This document shows positions 54,176 through 64,000 of a stretch of DNA of 64,000 bases, piece after piece (position 1 is the first letter of the stretch; each line of letters starts with the position of its first letter). Source of the stretch: Erinaceus europaeus (lineage: Eukaryota; Chordata; Mammalia; Eulipotyphla; Erinaceidae). The stretch spans positions 40,388,602-40,452,601 of the forward strand of contig NC_080185.1 in the NCBI RefSeq assembly GCF_950295315.1, in the 5' to 3' direction. The position numbers and the translations under genes were made by a program. The notes under the pieces are model-generated. The model was given only the letters and a program-made list of their open reading frames with translations, searched no databases and was not told the origin of the DNA.

Positions 54176-54336
54176 AAAACATTACATTATAAATGAATGT
54201 TATTTGAACTTAAGAAAATTATTGAAGTAAAATTTGATTTTTGCAACAAAATGGATGGTTCTTAAGACATCATGCTAACTGAAATTTCAGACAAAATAAC
54301 AGGTACAAGATAATACCTACATATAAAATGTAAAAT

Positions 54337-54686
54337 GGGGGGCTGGGGCGTAGTGCAGTGGGTTAAGCACACATGGCACCAAGGGTAAGGACCAGCATTA
54401 GGATCCTGGTTCAAGCCCACGGTTCCCCACCTGCAGGGGATCACTTCACAAGTGGTGAAGCAGGTCTGCAGGTGTCTATCTTTCTCTCCTCCTCTCTTTC
54501 TTCCCCTCCTCTCTCGATTTCTCTCTGTCCTATCCAACAACAATAACAGCAATAACAATCATAATAACAACAATAAAACAACAAGGGCAACAAAAGAGAA
54601 AAAATGGCCGCCAGGAACAGTGGATTTGTAGTGCCGGCACCAAACTCCAGCTATAACCCTGGAGACAAAAAAAAAAAATTAAATAA
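54337..54686 (+). mobile_element. SINE-A with 3' extension, plus
   Basis: Full head to 'GGGCAACAAAAG', then the extra module ('ATGGCCGCCAGGAACAGTGG') and A12. Confidence 0.9.
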
Positions 54687-54927
54687 TTAAATAAAATTAT
54701 CTAAAATGGTCAAACCTATAGAACACAGAATAGAATGATGGTTATAACAGTCTAGGAACAAAGGAAATTGGTATGTGTTGGTCAAAGGTAGTAATATTCT
54801 GGTTGTAAAATGAGTAAATTCTGGAGATCTGATGTACAGTATGGTGATTAGTCGATAATACTGTTGTGCATATGCATGAAAGTTGCTAAAGAAATAAAGT
54901 ATTTTCACCACAAAAAATGCTAATTTA

Positions 54928-55052
54928 AGGACTGGGGAAATGGCATATTGTTATGCAAACGATTTTTATGTCAGAGGCTCTGAGGTCCCAAATTCAATCT
55001 CCAGCACCACAATAAATCCCAGCTGAGTAGTATTCTTTCTCCCTCTCCCTCC

Positions 55053-55139
<87 letters not shown>

Positions 55140-55140
55140 C
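54928..55140 (+). mobile_element. SINE-C with (CT)n(AT)n
   Basis: The SINE's CT-rich end has expanded to (CT)n at 55041-55090, then (AT)n at 55091-55135. Confidence 0.87.
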
Positions 55141-55315
55141 TTTCAAATGTTAGTTGTGTGAGGCAAATTAATCTTCTAAAAGAATGTTTTTTTTAAAAAA
55201 AATACTGTCTCTTAAGCTTATGCAGTATCCGCATGAGCTATCTTGTTGGACCTTAAATTATTTTCTTTTTAGAACAGATTACTGTCAAAGTTATTAATTA
55301 AATATAATAATTTTA

Positions 55316-55525
55316 TTGGGGCCAGGTAGTGGTGCATCTGGTAAAATACACAGACTACAGTACACAAGGACCTGATTTCAAGCCCCTGGTCCCCACATGC
55401 AAGGGGAAACTTCACGAGTGATGAACTAGAGTTGTAAGTGTCTCTCTGTCTCTTTCCCTATCTCCCACCCACTCAATTGCTCTGTCTTTATCCAATAATA
55501 AATAAAATTTTTAAAATGAAAAAAA
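55316..55525 (+). mobile_element. SINE-B, plus
   Basis: Intact. A 20-bp direct repeat (AAAATACTGTCTCTTAA region) lies at about 55198-55214 and 55525-55541. The left copy is ~100 bp from the SINE head. Confidence 0.85.
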
Positions 55526-55627
55526 AATACTGTCTCTTAATGTAGTATATACACATGTTGATTTTCAGTCAGACGGTAGCCCTGAAATGTACGTGATGTT
55601 ATAATGCAACATTACTCTGATAAAAGA

Positions 55628-55760
55628 TCAGGGGTCAGGGAGATATTTAGTACAGGATTTGCATGCTTGAGGGCCCAGAAGACTCAAGTTCATTCCCTGG
55701 CACTACTGTTTGCAGGAGTGCTATTAGTCTCTCTCATAAAAATAAATAAAATCTTGAAAA
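55628..55760 (+). mobile_element. SINE-C-like, plus, diverged
   Basis: 'GGGTCAGGGAGATATTTAG' head, decayed B-box and ATAAAAATAAATAAAAT end. Confidence 0.7.
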
Positions 55761-56750
55761 ATGAAGTTAATTAAAATATCACATGTGAAAAATATCTATC
55801 CTCACGAAGAATCTAATGTTAACTGGATCACCCTATGAAGCAATTTATTCTCTAGGACATTTTTGAAATCAATAAAACAATCAGTCAGAATTTAGTAGAA
55901 CTTAATAGCTCTGTGTGCATAGGGAGAAAGACAAAGGGAGTATGCCAAAACAACTATCCTTTCAGGGTGAATGTGCATGTGTTCAAAGTTGTATCCTCTT
56001 AGGGTTCTCTGCAATTTCTTACTAAGGATTGGAAATACATTTCATTACAGTGATCCAGTTAATCATAAATATATCACAAACCCATTCCACAGGTAGGGTA
56101 AGTATGTGTACCAGTAAGCATACTCACTATAATATATTACCTAAAAGATCTTAATTTCCAATATGAAATTATAAGACATACAAACAAACAAAAATGTCTG
56201 GTTTATATAAAGGGAATCCACAGACAACAGAAACTTCCTATGAGTGTCAAGAGATGTCAGTTATAATGGAAAAAGATTTCAAATAACCATTATAAACATT
56301 TCCAAAGGACACTCTACTTAAGTAAATAAAAGCATTCTATGATAACTCACCAAATGGAAGTAGTTAATAAAGAAGTAGATTACAAAAAAGTGGAAACTGT
56401 ATCAAAAAATATGAGAACAGAAATGAAAAAATGTATTGGAAAGGCTTAGTCAATTTGAAATGGCAGAAGAAATAGTTAGGACAATTGAATATAAGCCAAC
56501 AGATATTATTTAACCCAAATAATAGAGTGGGGAAGAAGAAACTGGAAAGAGTTTCAGAGAAATATGGGACTGTATAAAGTAAGAATGAAAGCAAAGCTGT
56601 CACAAGAGATGAAATAGCAGAAAACATTCAAAAAAGTACAGTTGAACATTTTCAATTTTATTAAAAACTTTATATATCAAAATATATACATGTAGATCAT
56701 TCTAGAAATAAGTCAACCCATATCTGTGACCTTAGGAAAACTACTGCAGT
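55761..56750. other. No gene seen; AT-rich unassigned sequence
   Basis: No frame or repeat I can support. Confidence 0.5.
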
Positions 56751-56751
56751 T

Positions 56752-56865
56752 TCCAATAGAGGAAATAGGGACACAGAACTCTGGTGGTGGGAAAACTGTG
56801 GAATTATACCCCTGTCATCTCATTAATTTCATAAATCAATATTAAACCACTAATTAAAAAATATT
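56752..56865 (+). mobile_element. Old L1 3' end, plus
   Basis: 'GGGACACAGAACTCTGGTGGTG' then TTTCATAAATCAATATTAAA, the terminus type of 47190-48415. Confidence 0.72.
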
Positions 56866-57505
56866 ACATATTTAAAATCTCAATAAACTTCAAGTAGGAT
56901 AAAAGCAAAATGATTCACTAAAAGGCACATCCAAGTTAACATGCTGATAGGCAAGTGGCATGAAGAAAATCATGAAAGCAGGAAGATGAAAACAAAATGT
57001 CATTTATAAAGAAATCCTAGTGATATTAGTAGCTGACTTGTCTCATCAGAAACAATGAAGACCAAAAGGCAGGGGAAGAATACATAGTTAACAAGCTCAA
57101 AATACCAAATAAGAACTGTCAGCAAGATATATATCTCAAAGTTATACCTCAGAGTTATCTTTGAATAATGTGAAGTAAAGACATTCCTTGGTAAACACAA
57201 ACCAAGATGATGTGTCAGTAGACTCACCTTAGGATGAGTGAGTGATTTTGTATAGTATTTCAAATCCATATACAAAAAAAGCAAAAAGCATTTGTAAAAG
57301 TAATTTGTAATACAAGACAAAATTATATGAAACGGTGTATAGTTGCATTGTTGGATCTATGACATAGAAGTGGAATATATATCATCTAACAACAACTCAA
57401 AGTAGGTGGTGGGGACAATGCTATATTAAACTGAAGATGGCAATATGAATCTACATAAATAAGTGAAGAAAACAGGTAGGAGAAATAAGAAGGTTAATAT
57501 AACAA
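56866..57505. other. No gene seen; unassigned sequence
   Basis: A 106-codon minus frame (57000-57320) has no recognisable feature beyond hydrophobic AT-rich codons. Confidence 0.5.
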
Positions 57506-57785
57506 AAGCTGGGAATGAGTGGTGACTTACCTGGTACAGTGTGCATGTTACCAAGGACAAGGATCCAAGTTCATGTCTCCAGTGCTCACCTTCAGGGGGA
57601 AGCTTCACTAGCTATAGAGCAATTGTGCAGGTGTCTCTCTTTCTGTCCTCTCCTCTCCCTTCTTCTCTCCCTTGCCATCCCCCTCTGTCTCTCTCACTCT
57701 ATCAAAAAAATGGCTACCAGGATGTGTGGAGTCACACAGGCACTAAGCCCCAGTGATAATACTGGTAGCAAAAAGAAAAAAGTAA
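57506..57785 (+). mobile_element. SINE-B with 3' extension, plus
   Basis: The extra module ('GTGGAGTCACACAGGCACTAAG') is close to that at 42500. Confidence 0.8.
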
Positions 57786-58024
57786 AAATATATTAATGTT
57801 CTCCTTGTTCCTTTTTTTAAAGACACAGAATTGTATAAATTAGTCATTATAGTATTTTGTTGTTTGAACATAAAAATATTTAACAGCTTCACAAAAGGAA
57901 ATAAAGCACAGAAGTAGTATTTCTTTTATCTAATTCAAATGAAATTAGTATAAATCTGAAGCAAATTATGGTTAAGTTATGCTATATGGGAAGTCTGAGG
58001 AACGTCTAAGGAAATATATATATA

Positions 58025-58256
58025 TATCCAATAAGCATGTGAAAATATTGCTCAATGTCATTAGACACTTGAAAAAAATAGCAAAATCAAAGTGAAATAC
58101 TAATCCATACCCACTAGAATGGATATACTTATTTTTTAAAGAAAAATTAGTTGGGTGAGGTTGTGAAGTTGTAGCCCTTATATACTGCTAATGGGAATAT
58201 TAAACTGCAACCACTTTGGGAAAGTCTGGTACTTCCTCAGAAAGTTAAGACATAGC
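58025..58256 (+). mobile_element. Old L1, plus (part 1)
   Basis: 'CCATACCCACTAGAATGG' and 'TACTGCTAATGGGAATATTAAAC' are late ORF2 landmarks. Confidence 0.8.
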
Positions 58257-58378
58257 AGCTCAAGAGGTAGCATGGTAGATAGGGCATTGGACCCTCAATC
58301 TTGAGGTCCTCCTGGCAGTAGTGATAATGATGCTCTGGCTCTCTCCCTCATTCTTTCTCATTAATAATTTTGTTTAGT
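58257..58378 (+). mobile_element. SINE-E in old L1
   Basis: 'GGTAGATAGGGCATTGGACCC..TTGAGGTCC' and 'CTCTCCCTCATTCTTTCTCATTAAT'. Confidence 0.72.
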
Positions 58379-58880
58379 TATGCACAGAGTTAACATCTGA
58401 CTAAGAAATCCCAGTTAAAGGTATATGCACAAGAGATACAAAAATATGTGTGTGAAAAATGCATACCCATAACTTCATAGGAATATTATTCATAATAACC
58501 ATTAAGTACAAACAACTTATTTGTCCATCAGCCAATACAAGCATAAGCAAGTACGGTAGGTCTATAAAATGGATTATTGAGAGTTGACCATTAAAAGAAT
58601 GAAATACTGATACATGCATGTTATAACATGGACTACCTTGAAAATATCCTTTGTACGATTACTCCATTTATATGAAATACTTATAAAAAAGAAATATTAG
58701 TGTTTGTCTAAGTGTAGTGAGTGAAGTTGGGAGGCATTCAAAAGGCTGATAAAAATTCAAAGGGGGTGATAAAAATTGATTATGGTGAAGGTACATAACT
58801 CCATATATATTAAAGCCCTCTAAACTTCCTATGTTAAGTGGGTCAAATATATAGCACATGAGTCATGTCTCAAAAAGTTG
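58379..58880 (+). mobile_element. Old L1, plus (part 2: ORF2 end and 3' UTR)
   Basis: Continues with 'AATATTATTCATAATAACC', 'GAATGAAATACTGATACATGC' and 'CGATTACTCCATTTATATG', in the normal order. Confidence 0.8.
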
Positions 58881-58899
58881 ACAAAAATATGTAGAAATC

Positions 58900-59118
58900 A
58901 AAACAGGAAGCTGAGTGGTATTGTACCCAGTGAGTGCATATGTTACAATAGGCAAGAACCTGGGTTTGAGCCCCAGGGCCCCACCTGCAGGGGGAATGTT
59001 TTGCCAGTGGTGAATCAGTGCTGCAGGTAGTCTTTCTTTCTCCCTCTATCTCCTTTTACCTACTTGATTTCTGGTTGTCTCTATCCAATAAATAAAGATA
59101 ATTAATTTAAAAAATCAA
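58900..59118 (+). mobile_element. SINE-B, plus
   Basis: Intact core with a CCAATAAATAAAGATAATT end. Confidence 0.86.
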
Positions 59119-59344
59119 AGCAATTTTTGAATGAATGTATGAGTAACCCAAAAGAATATAGGAAAAGTAACCACAGAAGTGAAGAACAAAGGAAGCTGAA
59201 AACAAAAAGCTTTACACTTAAGTCCTAACATTATCAGTAATTAAACTTAAATAGTCTAAATGCACAAATAAAAGACAAAGCGACAGAAAAGATTCAAAGT
59301 GTGACCCAAAGTGTTCTATAAAGGAAACTCAATCCAAATAAAAG
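59119..59344. other. No gene seen
   Basis: Unassigned AT-rich sequence. Confidence 0.5.
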
Positions 59345-59488
59345 AAGGGGGATGGCAATGAAATAGTTCTCTTGGATAGTGCACCACTTTACCATGTGTG
59401 TGACCCAGGTTTAACCCACTGAAAGAAACTTCAGTGCTTTGTTGTTGTTTTCTTTTTCACACTCTCTGCCACTCTGTCTATGCATCTT
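59345..59488 (+). mobile_element. SINE-D, plus
   Basis: 'TCTTGGATAGTGCACCACTTTACCATG' head region (parts only). Interrupted at its A/T-rich end by L1 copy E. Confidence 0.65.
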
Positions 59489-59502
59489 AAAAATTTTTTT
59501 CA

Positions 59503-60026
59503 AGGGTTCCAGGACTGGGGGAAGTAGGGGCTCTATAGTGGAGATGTGAGGTTCCTGCTGTCTTAGGGTTCAAAAAGACAATCGATAGTTAATGTTATCA
59601 TCACATTATTTGTTAATTGGGTTAACTTTGAAAAGTCCTTTTGTTATGGTTTGCTGTACAGTATCCAGTATCTTGTATATAGCTATGCTATTGGATGTTT
59701 CTAATCTACTTGATCTAGGCTTTTGAGAGAGTCTGCGTATCAAATACACAGCCTATATATTAAAAGGATTCAGTTTGTGTTTTGAGAAACTTTGAGACAT
59801 ACAATTGATTTTCCCCCTCTCATATTAATTAACTACTGATTTATATGTCTACATTTTGCTAGGAGTGTACATAAACACCATTCCCACAACCAAAGGACTG
59901 TGACCCATCCCTCCCTCCCACTCCCACCCCCCACTGGCCCAGGAAGCTACATGTCTACCCCTCACCACTGGGTTTTTACTTTGGTGCCCTACTTACAATT
60001 TGATCAGGTCCTGCTTTTAGTTTCCC
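59503..60026 (-). mobile_element. L1 copy E, inverted 5' segment (3' UTR)
   Basis: Copy E is bracketed by aaaaatttttttca (59489-59502 and 60819-60832). The inverted half is 3' UTR from the ORF2 boundary to about CCTGGAACCC. Confidence 0.93.
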
Positions 60027-60818
60027 GTATGCATCTCCCAATCCAAACCAAATAATATTGCATCCGCCGATCACAACCTAACCAACGCAACAACTGCCAC
60101 CTCAACATGCTTCACCTCAGACTGTGTCCAGAGACTTCACGTGTGGAATGAAAACCCTTCAGCTTCATTACTCGGGTGAGACCTTTCCTTTTATAGTACA
60201 CTTTAATTTCATCTCAGGTAGTTCACTTTCTAACAAAGTCCCATAACCTAGATATACACCAGTTTCTGTGAGAGAGAGCTTATGTGCACACGTATCCATA
60301 AACTACTGCAAAATATATACCTGAAAGCAGAAGTACACTAGAGTTTGCAGTGAGTACCTCCCTAACACTTCCTCTCCACTATTCCAAGCTTGGGATCCAT
60401 GATTGCTCAACAAATTGTTTGGCTTCGTATGTTAACTCTCTTTTCAATCACCAGGTTCCAGATGCCACCAGGATGCTGGCCAGGCTTCCCTGGATTGAAG
60501 ACCCCACCAATGTGTCCTGGAGCTCAGGTTTCCCAGAGACACACCCTACTAGGGAAAGAGAGAGGCAGACTGGGAGTATGGACCGACCAGTCAACGCCCA
60601 TGTTCAGCGGGGAAGCAATTACAGAAGCCAGACCTTCTACCTTCTGCAACCCTCAATGACCCTGGGTCCATGCTCCCAGAGGGATAGAGAATGGGAAAGC
60701 AATCATGGGAGGGGGTGGGTTATGGAGATTGGCTGGTGGGAATTGTGTGGAGTTGTACCCCTCCTACCTTATGTTTTTGTTCATTAATCCTTTCTTAAAT
60801 AAAAAATTTAAAATAAAA
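60027..60818 (+). mobile_element. L1 copy E, 3' segment (3' UTR)
   Basis: Begins CGTATGCATCTCCC, within ~20 bp of where the inverted half stops in the parent. Very similar to copy B over the shared part. Confidence 0.93.
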
Positions 60819-60835
60819 AAAAATTTTTTTCAGAT

Positions 60836-60966
60836 GGCTGAGGAGACAGTATAATGGTTATGTGAAAAGATTTTTATGTCTGAAACTCTGAGGTGCCAGG
60901 ATCAATCCTCAGCACCACCATAAGCCAGAACTAAGCAGTGGTCTAGTAAAAATAAATAGATGAGAA
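60836..60966 (+). mobile_element. SINE-C, plus
   Basis: Directly right of copy E. Short 3' end without the CT-rich stretch. Confidence 0.82.
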
Positions 60967-61229
60967 GTAAAAGAATGGGGAAGAATATCACGCAAACATT
61001 AAAGAAAACAAAAGTAATTCTTTTAATACTGAATAAAGTGAAACAGAGCAATGAAAATTATTAGAGGGGGCCACATATAATGAAAATAAATGCCGATCTA
61101 CATAAACATTGGGATTGCTTTCTGTCATTTATATTTTAAATGACAGAATAGTGAAATATATGAGGTAAATACTGGTAAAAATAATAAAGATAAAATGAAA
61201 CCATAGACAAAATAATCCTAACTGAAGCC

Positions 61230-61650
61230 TTCAGCATTCCTATCTCAAAAAATGACAGAAAATAACCAAGAAATCAGAAAAACTCAGCACCATCGACTAA
61301 ATTTCTGCTTTTTGGATGCATCTGCAGCCTATAACAGACTAACTATATCCTGTACCAGAAACAGACTTGGCTAAATTTTTTAAATTGAAATTGAGTATGT
61401 TATTCAATCACTCAAGGGTCCAACTTGAAATCAACAACAGAAGGAGATCAGGGAAATCTCCAAACAACTGGGAGCAAATGAGCACACTCTTTAAGTCAGA
61501 AAAGAAGTCCCAAAGTAAATTAAAATACAATGAACAGCGTGAAAATGCAAAGAAACATACCAAATCTTAAGGAAAAACAGCTAAGTCGCTTAGAGGGAAA
61601 TTTATAGCATAAAATATTTATCTTGGAAAGATAAATTCTCAAATTGTAAA
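61230..61650 (+). pseudogene. Old L1 ORF2, plus (part 1)
   Basis: 'CAACTTGAAATCAACAACAG' and 'AGAGGGAAATTTATAGCAT' mark the end of the endonuclease region and its linker. A 67-codon piece (61367-61570) is open by chance; no catalytic motif is intact. Confidence 0.78.
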
Positions 61651-62592
61651 GAATGGAGAGGCCTACTCAGCCTCCTTGCTCTTAATGCTTCTAGAGCTCC
61701 TGGTCCCAAACCGTTTTGGACCCAAAACTGGGTGTGCAGTCCTCACCAGAGCACTTCTAATTTACAATAACCAGCAAAGAAAAACATTGCCTGGGTGAGA
61801 GTTAATTCTCCAGCCAGAGAAAGCCTACACCCATCACTGGTACTGAAATAGTAATTTCCAGGTATCTGCTTACCTGCAAGTTCAATGAACGTTTGGCTCC
61901 TGACTGACCAGAGATGCCTCTCACTAAAATCCAGTTCCTGCACAGGCAGATCTGGAATCCCAGCCAAGAGCTGAGTTGTGGTAAAAGATCTCACTGAGGT
62001 TGGCCTCTTTGACTAAGTATTCTTAATAACATCGCATGGAAGTGGAAGAAGTGCAGTAAGCTGCCTTAAAGGGTGTCACCTGAGAGCAGTGGGAACCACA
62101 TAGCAATGGGTGGGCTGGGCCAGGCCTCCTTCAAAGTTACTACTAGCCCAGCAGCAAGTAGTGCATTACCTGTGAAGGAAGATCAAAGCTGAAAATAAGT
62201 CCTTGGTGCAGGTCTGATCTGAGGAAATCCCAACTGCTTTTAAACCTCTTAAAATTTTGAAAATAATGTGTCAAGTCACCAACCCTAAGGGAAAAATATT
62301 TCTGATCAACCTCCCCTAAATGCCCCAGCTGAGAGATTTAAAACAGCTCACAGGACCTTTAAGAAAAAACTGAAGAGAGAATCAAGTTTCTGAGAGATAC
62401 CAGATAGAAGCAGTAAAAGCAGAAGAGAAATTATCAATAGCTTTCAGTGACCTCCACCCTAGGATTGAGATTACAATTTATCAGTCCTCAAAAATGGATT
62501 ATTGGATCCAGTAATGATGCTCCCTGTATTTCACACCCCAAAAAGGTCAGATGAATTCTTGTTTTTGTATTTTTAAAAATGATTTTAAGGTC

Positions 62593-62933
62593 TGTTGTAT
62601 GCTTTACATTGGGTAGTTCTCCCCCGCCAAGAGAATTGGATCAGTCCAGTTAGTTTCGCGGGCCTGCTTGGCCCCGCCCCGAAGGAACCCCGCCAGAGTT
62701 CCAGAGTTCCAGAGTTCCAGAGTTCCAGAGTTGCAGAGTTCGAGTTAGAGAGAGTGCTTGCGCCGCCGCAAAGAGACAGCAGAGTTCTGTTTGGTGATTA
62801 GTTTGTCTTAGTTTATGAATCGTTGTTCGTGAATAAAGAAATACAGCTTCCCTGCCCAGCCGTATGTCTCTGGTCGTCTCTGTTACCCGCCCATGAAGCT
62901 AGCCCGGCTAGAGGCCACCGAATTTTAACAACA
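62593..62933 (+). mobile_element. Young GC-rich solo LTR
   Basis: 341 bp, TGTTG..CAACA, with the 6-bp duplication aaggtc at 62587-62592 and 62934-62939. Features: a GCCCCGCCCC box near 62671, ~5 GAGTTCCA repeats at about 62694-62740, AATAAA near 62832 and several CpGs. The U5 block 'CTGGTCGTCTCTGTTACCCG' is shared with ERV-I. Confidence 0.9.
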
Positions 62934-62987
62934 AAGGTCCTAGATTCATCAGTGGTTTAACAACAGAAAGGAGAAATGGGACTTAAG

Positions 62988-63052
62988 TTGTACCCCTCCT
63001 ACCTTATGGTTTTGTCAATTAATCCTTTCTTAAATAAAAGAAAAAAAAAGAG
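62988..63052 (+). mobile_element. L1 3'-terminal fragment, plus
   Basis: Only the last ~55 bp of the younger L1 3' UTR plus an A-rich tail. An extremely 5'-truncated insertion. Confidence 0.85.
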
Positions 63053-63373
63053 TAACGACAAGCAAAACATCCCCAGAGGGTCTAGGACATGTCTCACAAG
63101 GGAAATATTCTGTCCCCAAACTCTAGAAACCCTTTATTTGTTATGGCTTGTCCTCTCTAGACCCTCCCTTCCCCATGATAGTATCGATTGTTTACAAATT
63201 GAGGCCATTTAATTGAGATAATGCTACCAACCAACCAACCCTTTGGGGTTTACAATAAGCCACGAGTCTCCTAGTTGACCTTTTCCTCAACTTGGTGCCC
63301 TGCGTTTTAGCTCCATTGCTGCCATGTGATACCCTCCACCTGGGAGCTATCGAATCTAAGAAAAAAAATAAAT

Positions 63374-64000
63374 AACCTAAAGTTCTCATTTAAGAAACTT
63401 GAAACAACTTACACCCAAAGCAAGAAGGAATTAAAATAAAGAGTGGAATTCAATGAAATCGAAAGAAGAAAAATAGATAAAAACAAATGATACTAATAAT
63501 TGGTTCTTTCAAAAGTTCAATAAAATTGATTAAATGCTAGCAAAATGGACAAGGAAAAAAGGGAAAGACACTCCACTGAAGAGGATAGATGGATAAACAC
63601 ATAAAAAATTCAATATCATTAGCAATTAGTGCCATGCAAAATAAAATCACAAATAGATACACTACACATTTATGAGGACACAAGAAACACTCAGTTGTAC
63701 ACTTTCGAAGAAGTTTATAGCCTGTAAATCATATTAACAAGGACATTAAAAATAAAATAGAGCAATTCCTCCCTGCACAATTGTCATAATTTCAAATGCT
63801 GAAACTCGATCTCTCATTCTTTGCTGCTGGAAATGCAAAATGATATAACTACAAAATAGTTGGCTACAGCTTCTTTTGAAATAAATCCAGCTAAACATAT
63901 GTTTACCATACCACCCAGCGATCCAATTCCTTGGCATTTCTATAAGAGAAGTAAAAACTTACATCCACGGGAGAAAAAAACTATCCATGATTTCACAGTA
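63374..64000 (+). pseudogene. Old L1 ORF2, plus (part 2), runs off the window
   Basis: 'AATTGGTTCTTTCAAAAG..AATAAAATTGATTAAATGC' and later 'ATACCACCCAGCGATCC' are L1 landmarks, with an internal deletion between early and late ORF2. No frame survives. Confidence 0.75.

Larger units (their letters stand above)
61651..63373. other. Unidentified insertion splitting an old L1
   Basis: Separates two parts of ORF2 that are adjacent in L1 ('..ATTCTCAAAT' and 'AACCTAAAGTTC..'). The right end is A-rich (about 63358-63373), so it may be a retrotransposed RNA, with only aaat as a possible target repeat. It contains no recognised repeat apart from the solo LTR and an L1 3' end. It has no long frame. Confidence 0.5.

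Noticed and set aside
56364..57320. Two minus-strand hydrophobic frames (87 and 106 codons) as membrane proteins
   Set aside because: AT-rich sequence read on the T-rich strand gives Phe/Leu/Ile codons; no motif or conservation evidence.
1..64000. CRISPR array or bacterial operon
   Set aside because: Direct repeats are SINE bodies, target-site duplications or microsatellites; the whole window has eukaryotic retroelement character.

Overview
This window reads as an intergenic or deep-intronic stretch of a eutherian mammal genome, most likely a hedgehog (Erinaceidae, Erinaceus-like). The basis is about fifty tRNA-derived SINEs of the type described from Erinaceus: a GGTAGCACAGCGGGTTAA-like head, a CCCCACCTGCAG core, a CTCTCTGTCCTATCCAACAA stretch and an A-rich tail. 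They accompany a LINE-1 lineage with an unusually long 3' UTR and several class II-like (Lys-tRNA primed) LTR elements. The species call is recognition from memory, not a database match. I found no protein-coding gene, exon chain, functional tRNA/rRNA or CRISPR array. Nearly every long open frame is a shadow of a repeat.

Layout. 1-3.4 kb: (GA)n, then a 5'-inverted L1 3' UTR. 3.4-7.2 kb: back-to-back L1 3' UTR pieces, one split by non-coding LTR element ERV-I (3805-6744, minus, TSD ccagcc). 7.2-9.5 kb: mostly unassigned sequence with old SINEs. 9589-12141: ERV-II (plus, TSD tatgag). 12.2-19.5 kb: old L1 fragments and SINE clusters. 19.7-21.2 kb: a solo LTR nested in a poly(A)-ended repeat, then an MLT1-like LTR. 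21.3-23.8 kb: a 5'-inverted L1 with a 15-bp TSD. 24.8-26.1 kb: a mariner-type MITE and ERV-III (24936-26143, minus, TSD gtcctg). 26.4-31.7 kb: SINEs, plus a retrocopy bracketed by a 15-bp TSD (28274-30921). Inside that retrocopy sits a composite insertion (28986-30623) joining an L1 3' UTR to the 3' end of an unrelated non-LTR retrotransposon. 32.8-37.5 kb: an inverted L1 pair and another 5'-inverted L1. 38.4-40.4 kb: old L1 ORF2. 40.4-49 kb: SINEs, old L1 ORF2 and three tandem L1 3' UTRs. 49.4-52.8 kb: a nested 5'-inverted L1. 53-59 kb: a 200-bp purine microsatellite, SINEs and old L1. 59.5-60.8 kb: a 5'-inverted L1. 61.2-64 kb: an old L1 split by an unidentified 1.7-kb insertion that itself carries a young GC-rich solo LTR.

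How the parts relate. Autonomous L1s, present here only as truncated, usually 5'-inverted copies, explain the TSDs and A-tails of the L1s, SINEs and retrocopy. The LTR elements carry no recognisable gag, pol or env and would have depended on proteins supplied in trans. The most notable signals are primer-binding-site-like sequences embedded inside LTR ends, a 19-nt-period array of potential mini-hairpins at the same place in all three LTR elements, and the foreign non-LTR retrotransposon end joined to an L1. 'SINE-A' to 'SINE-E' are labels used only here.
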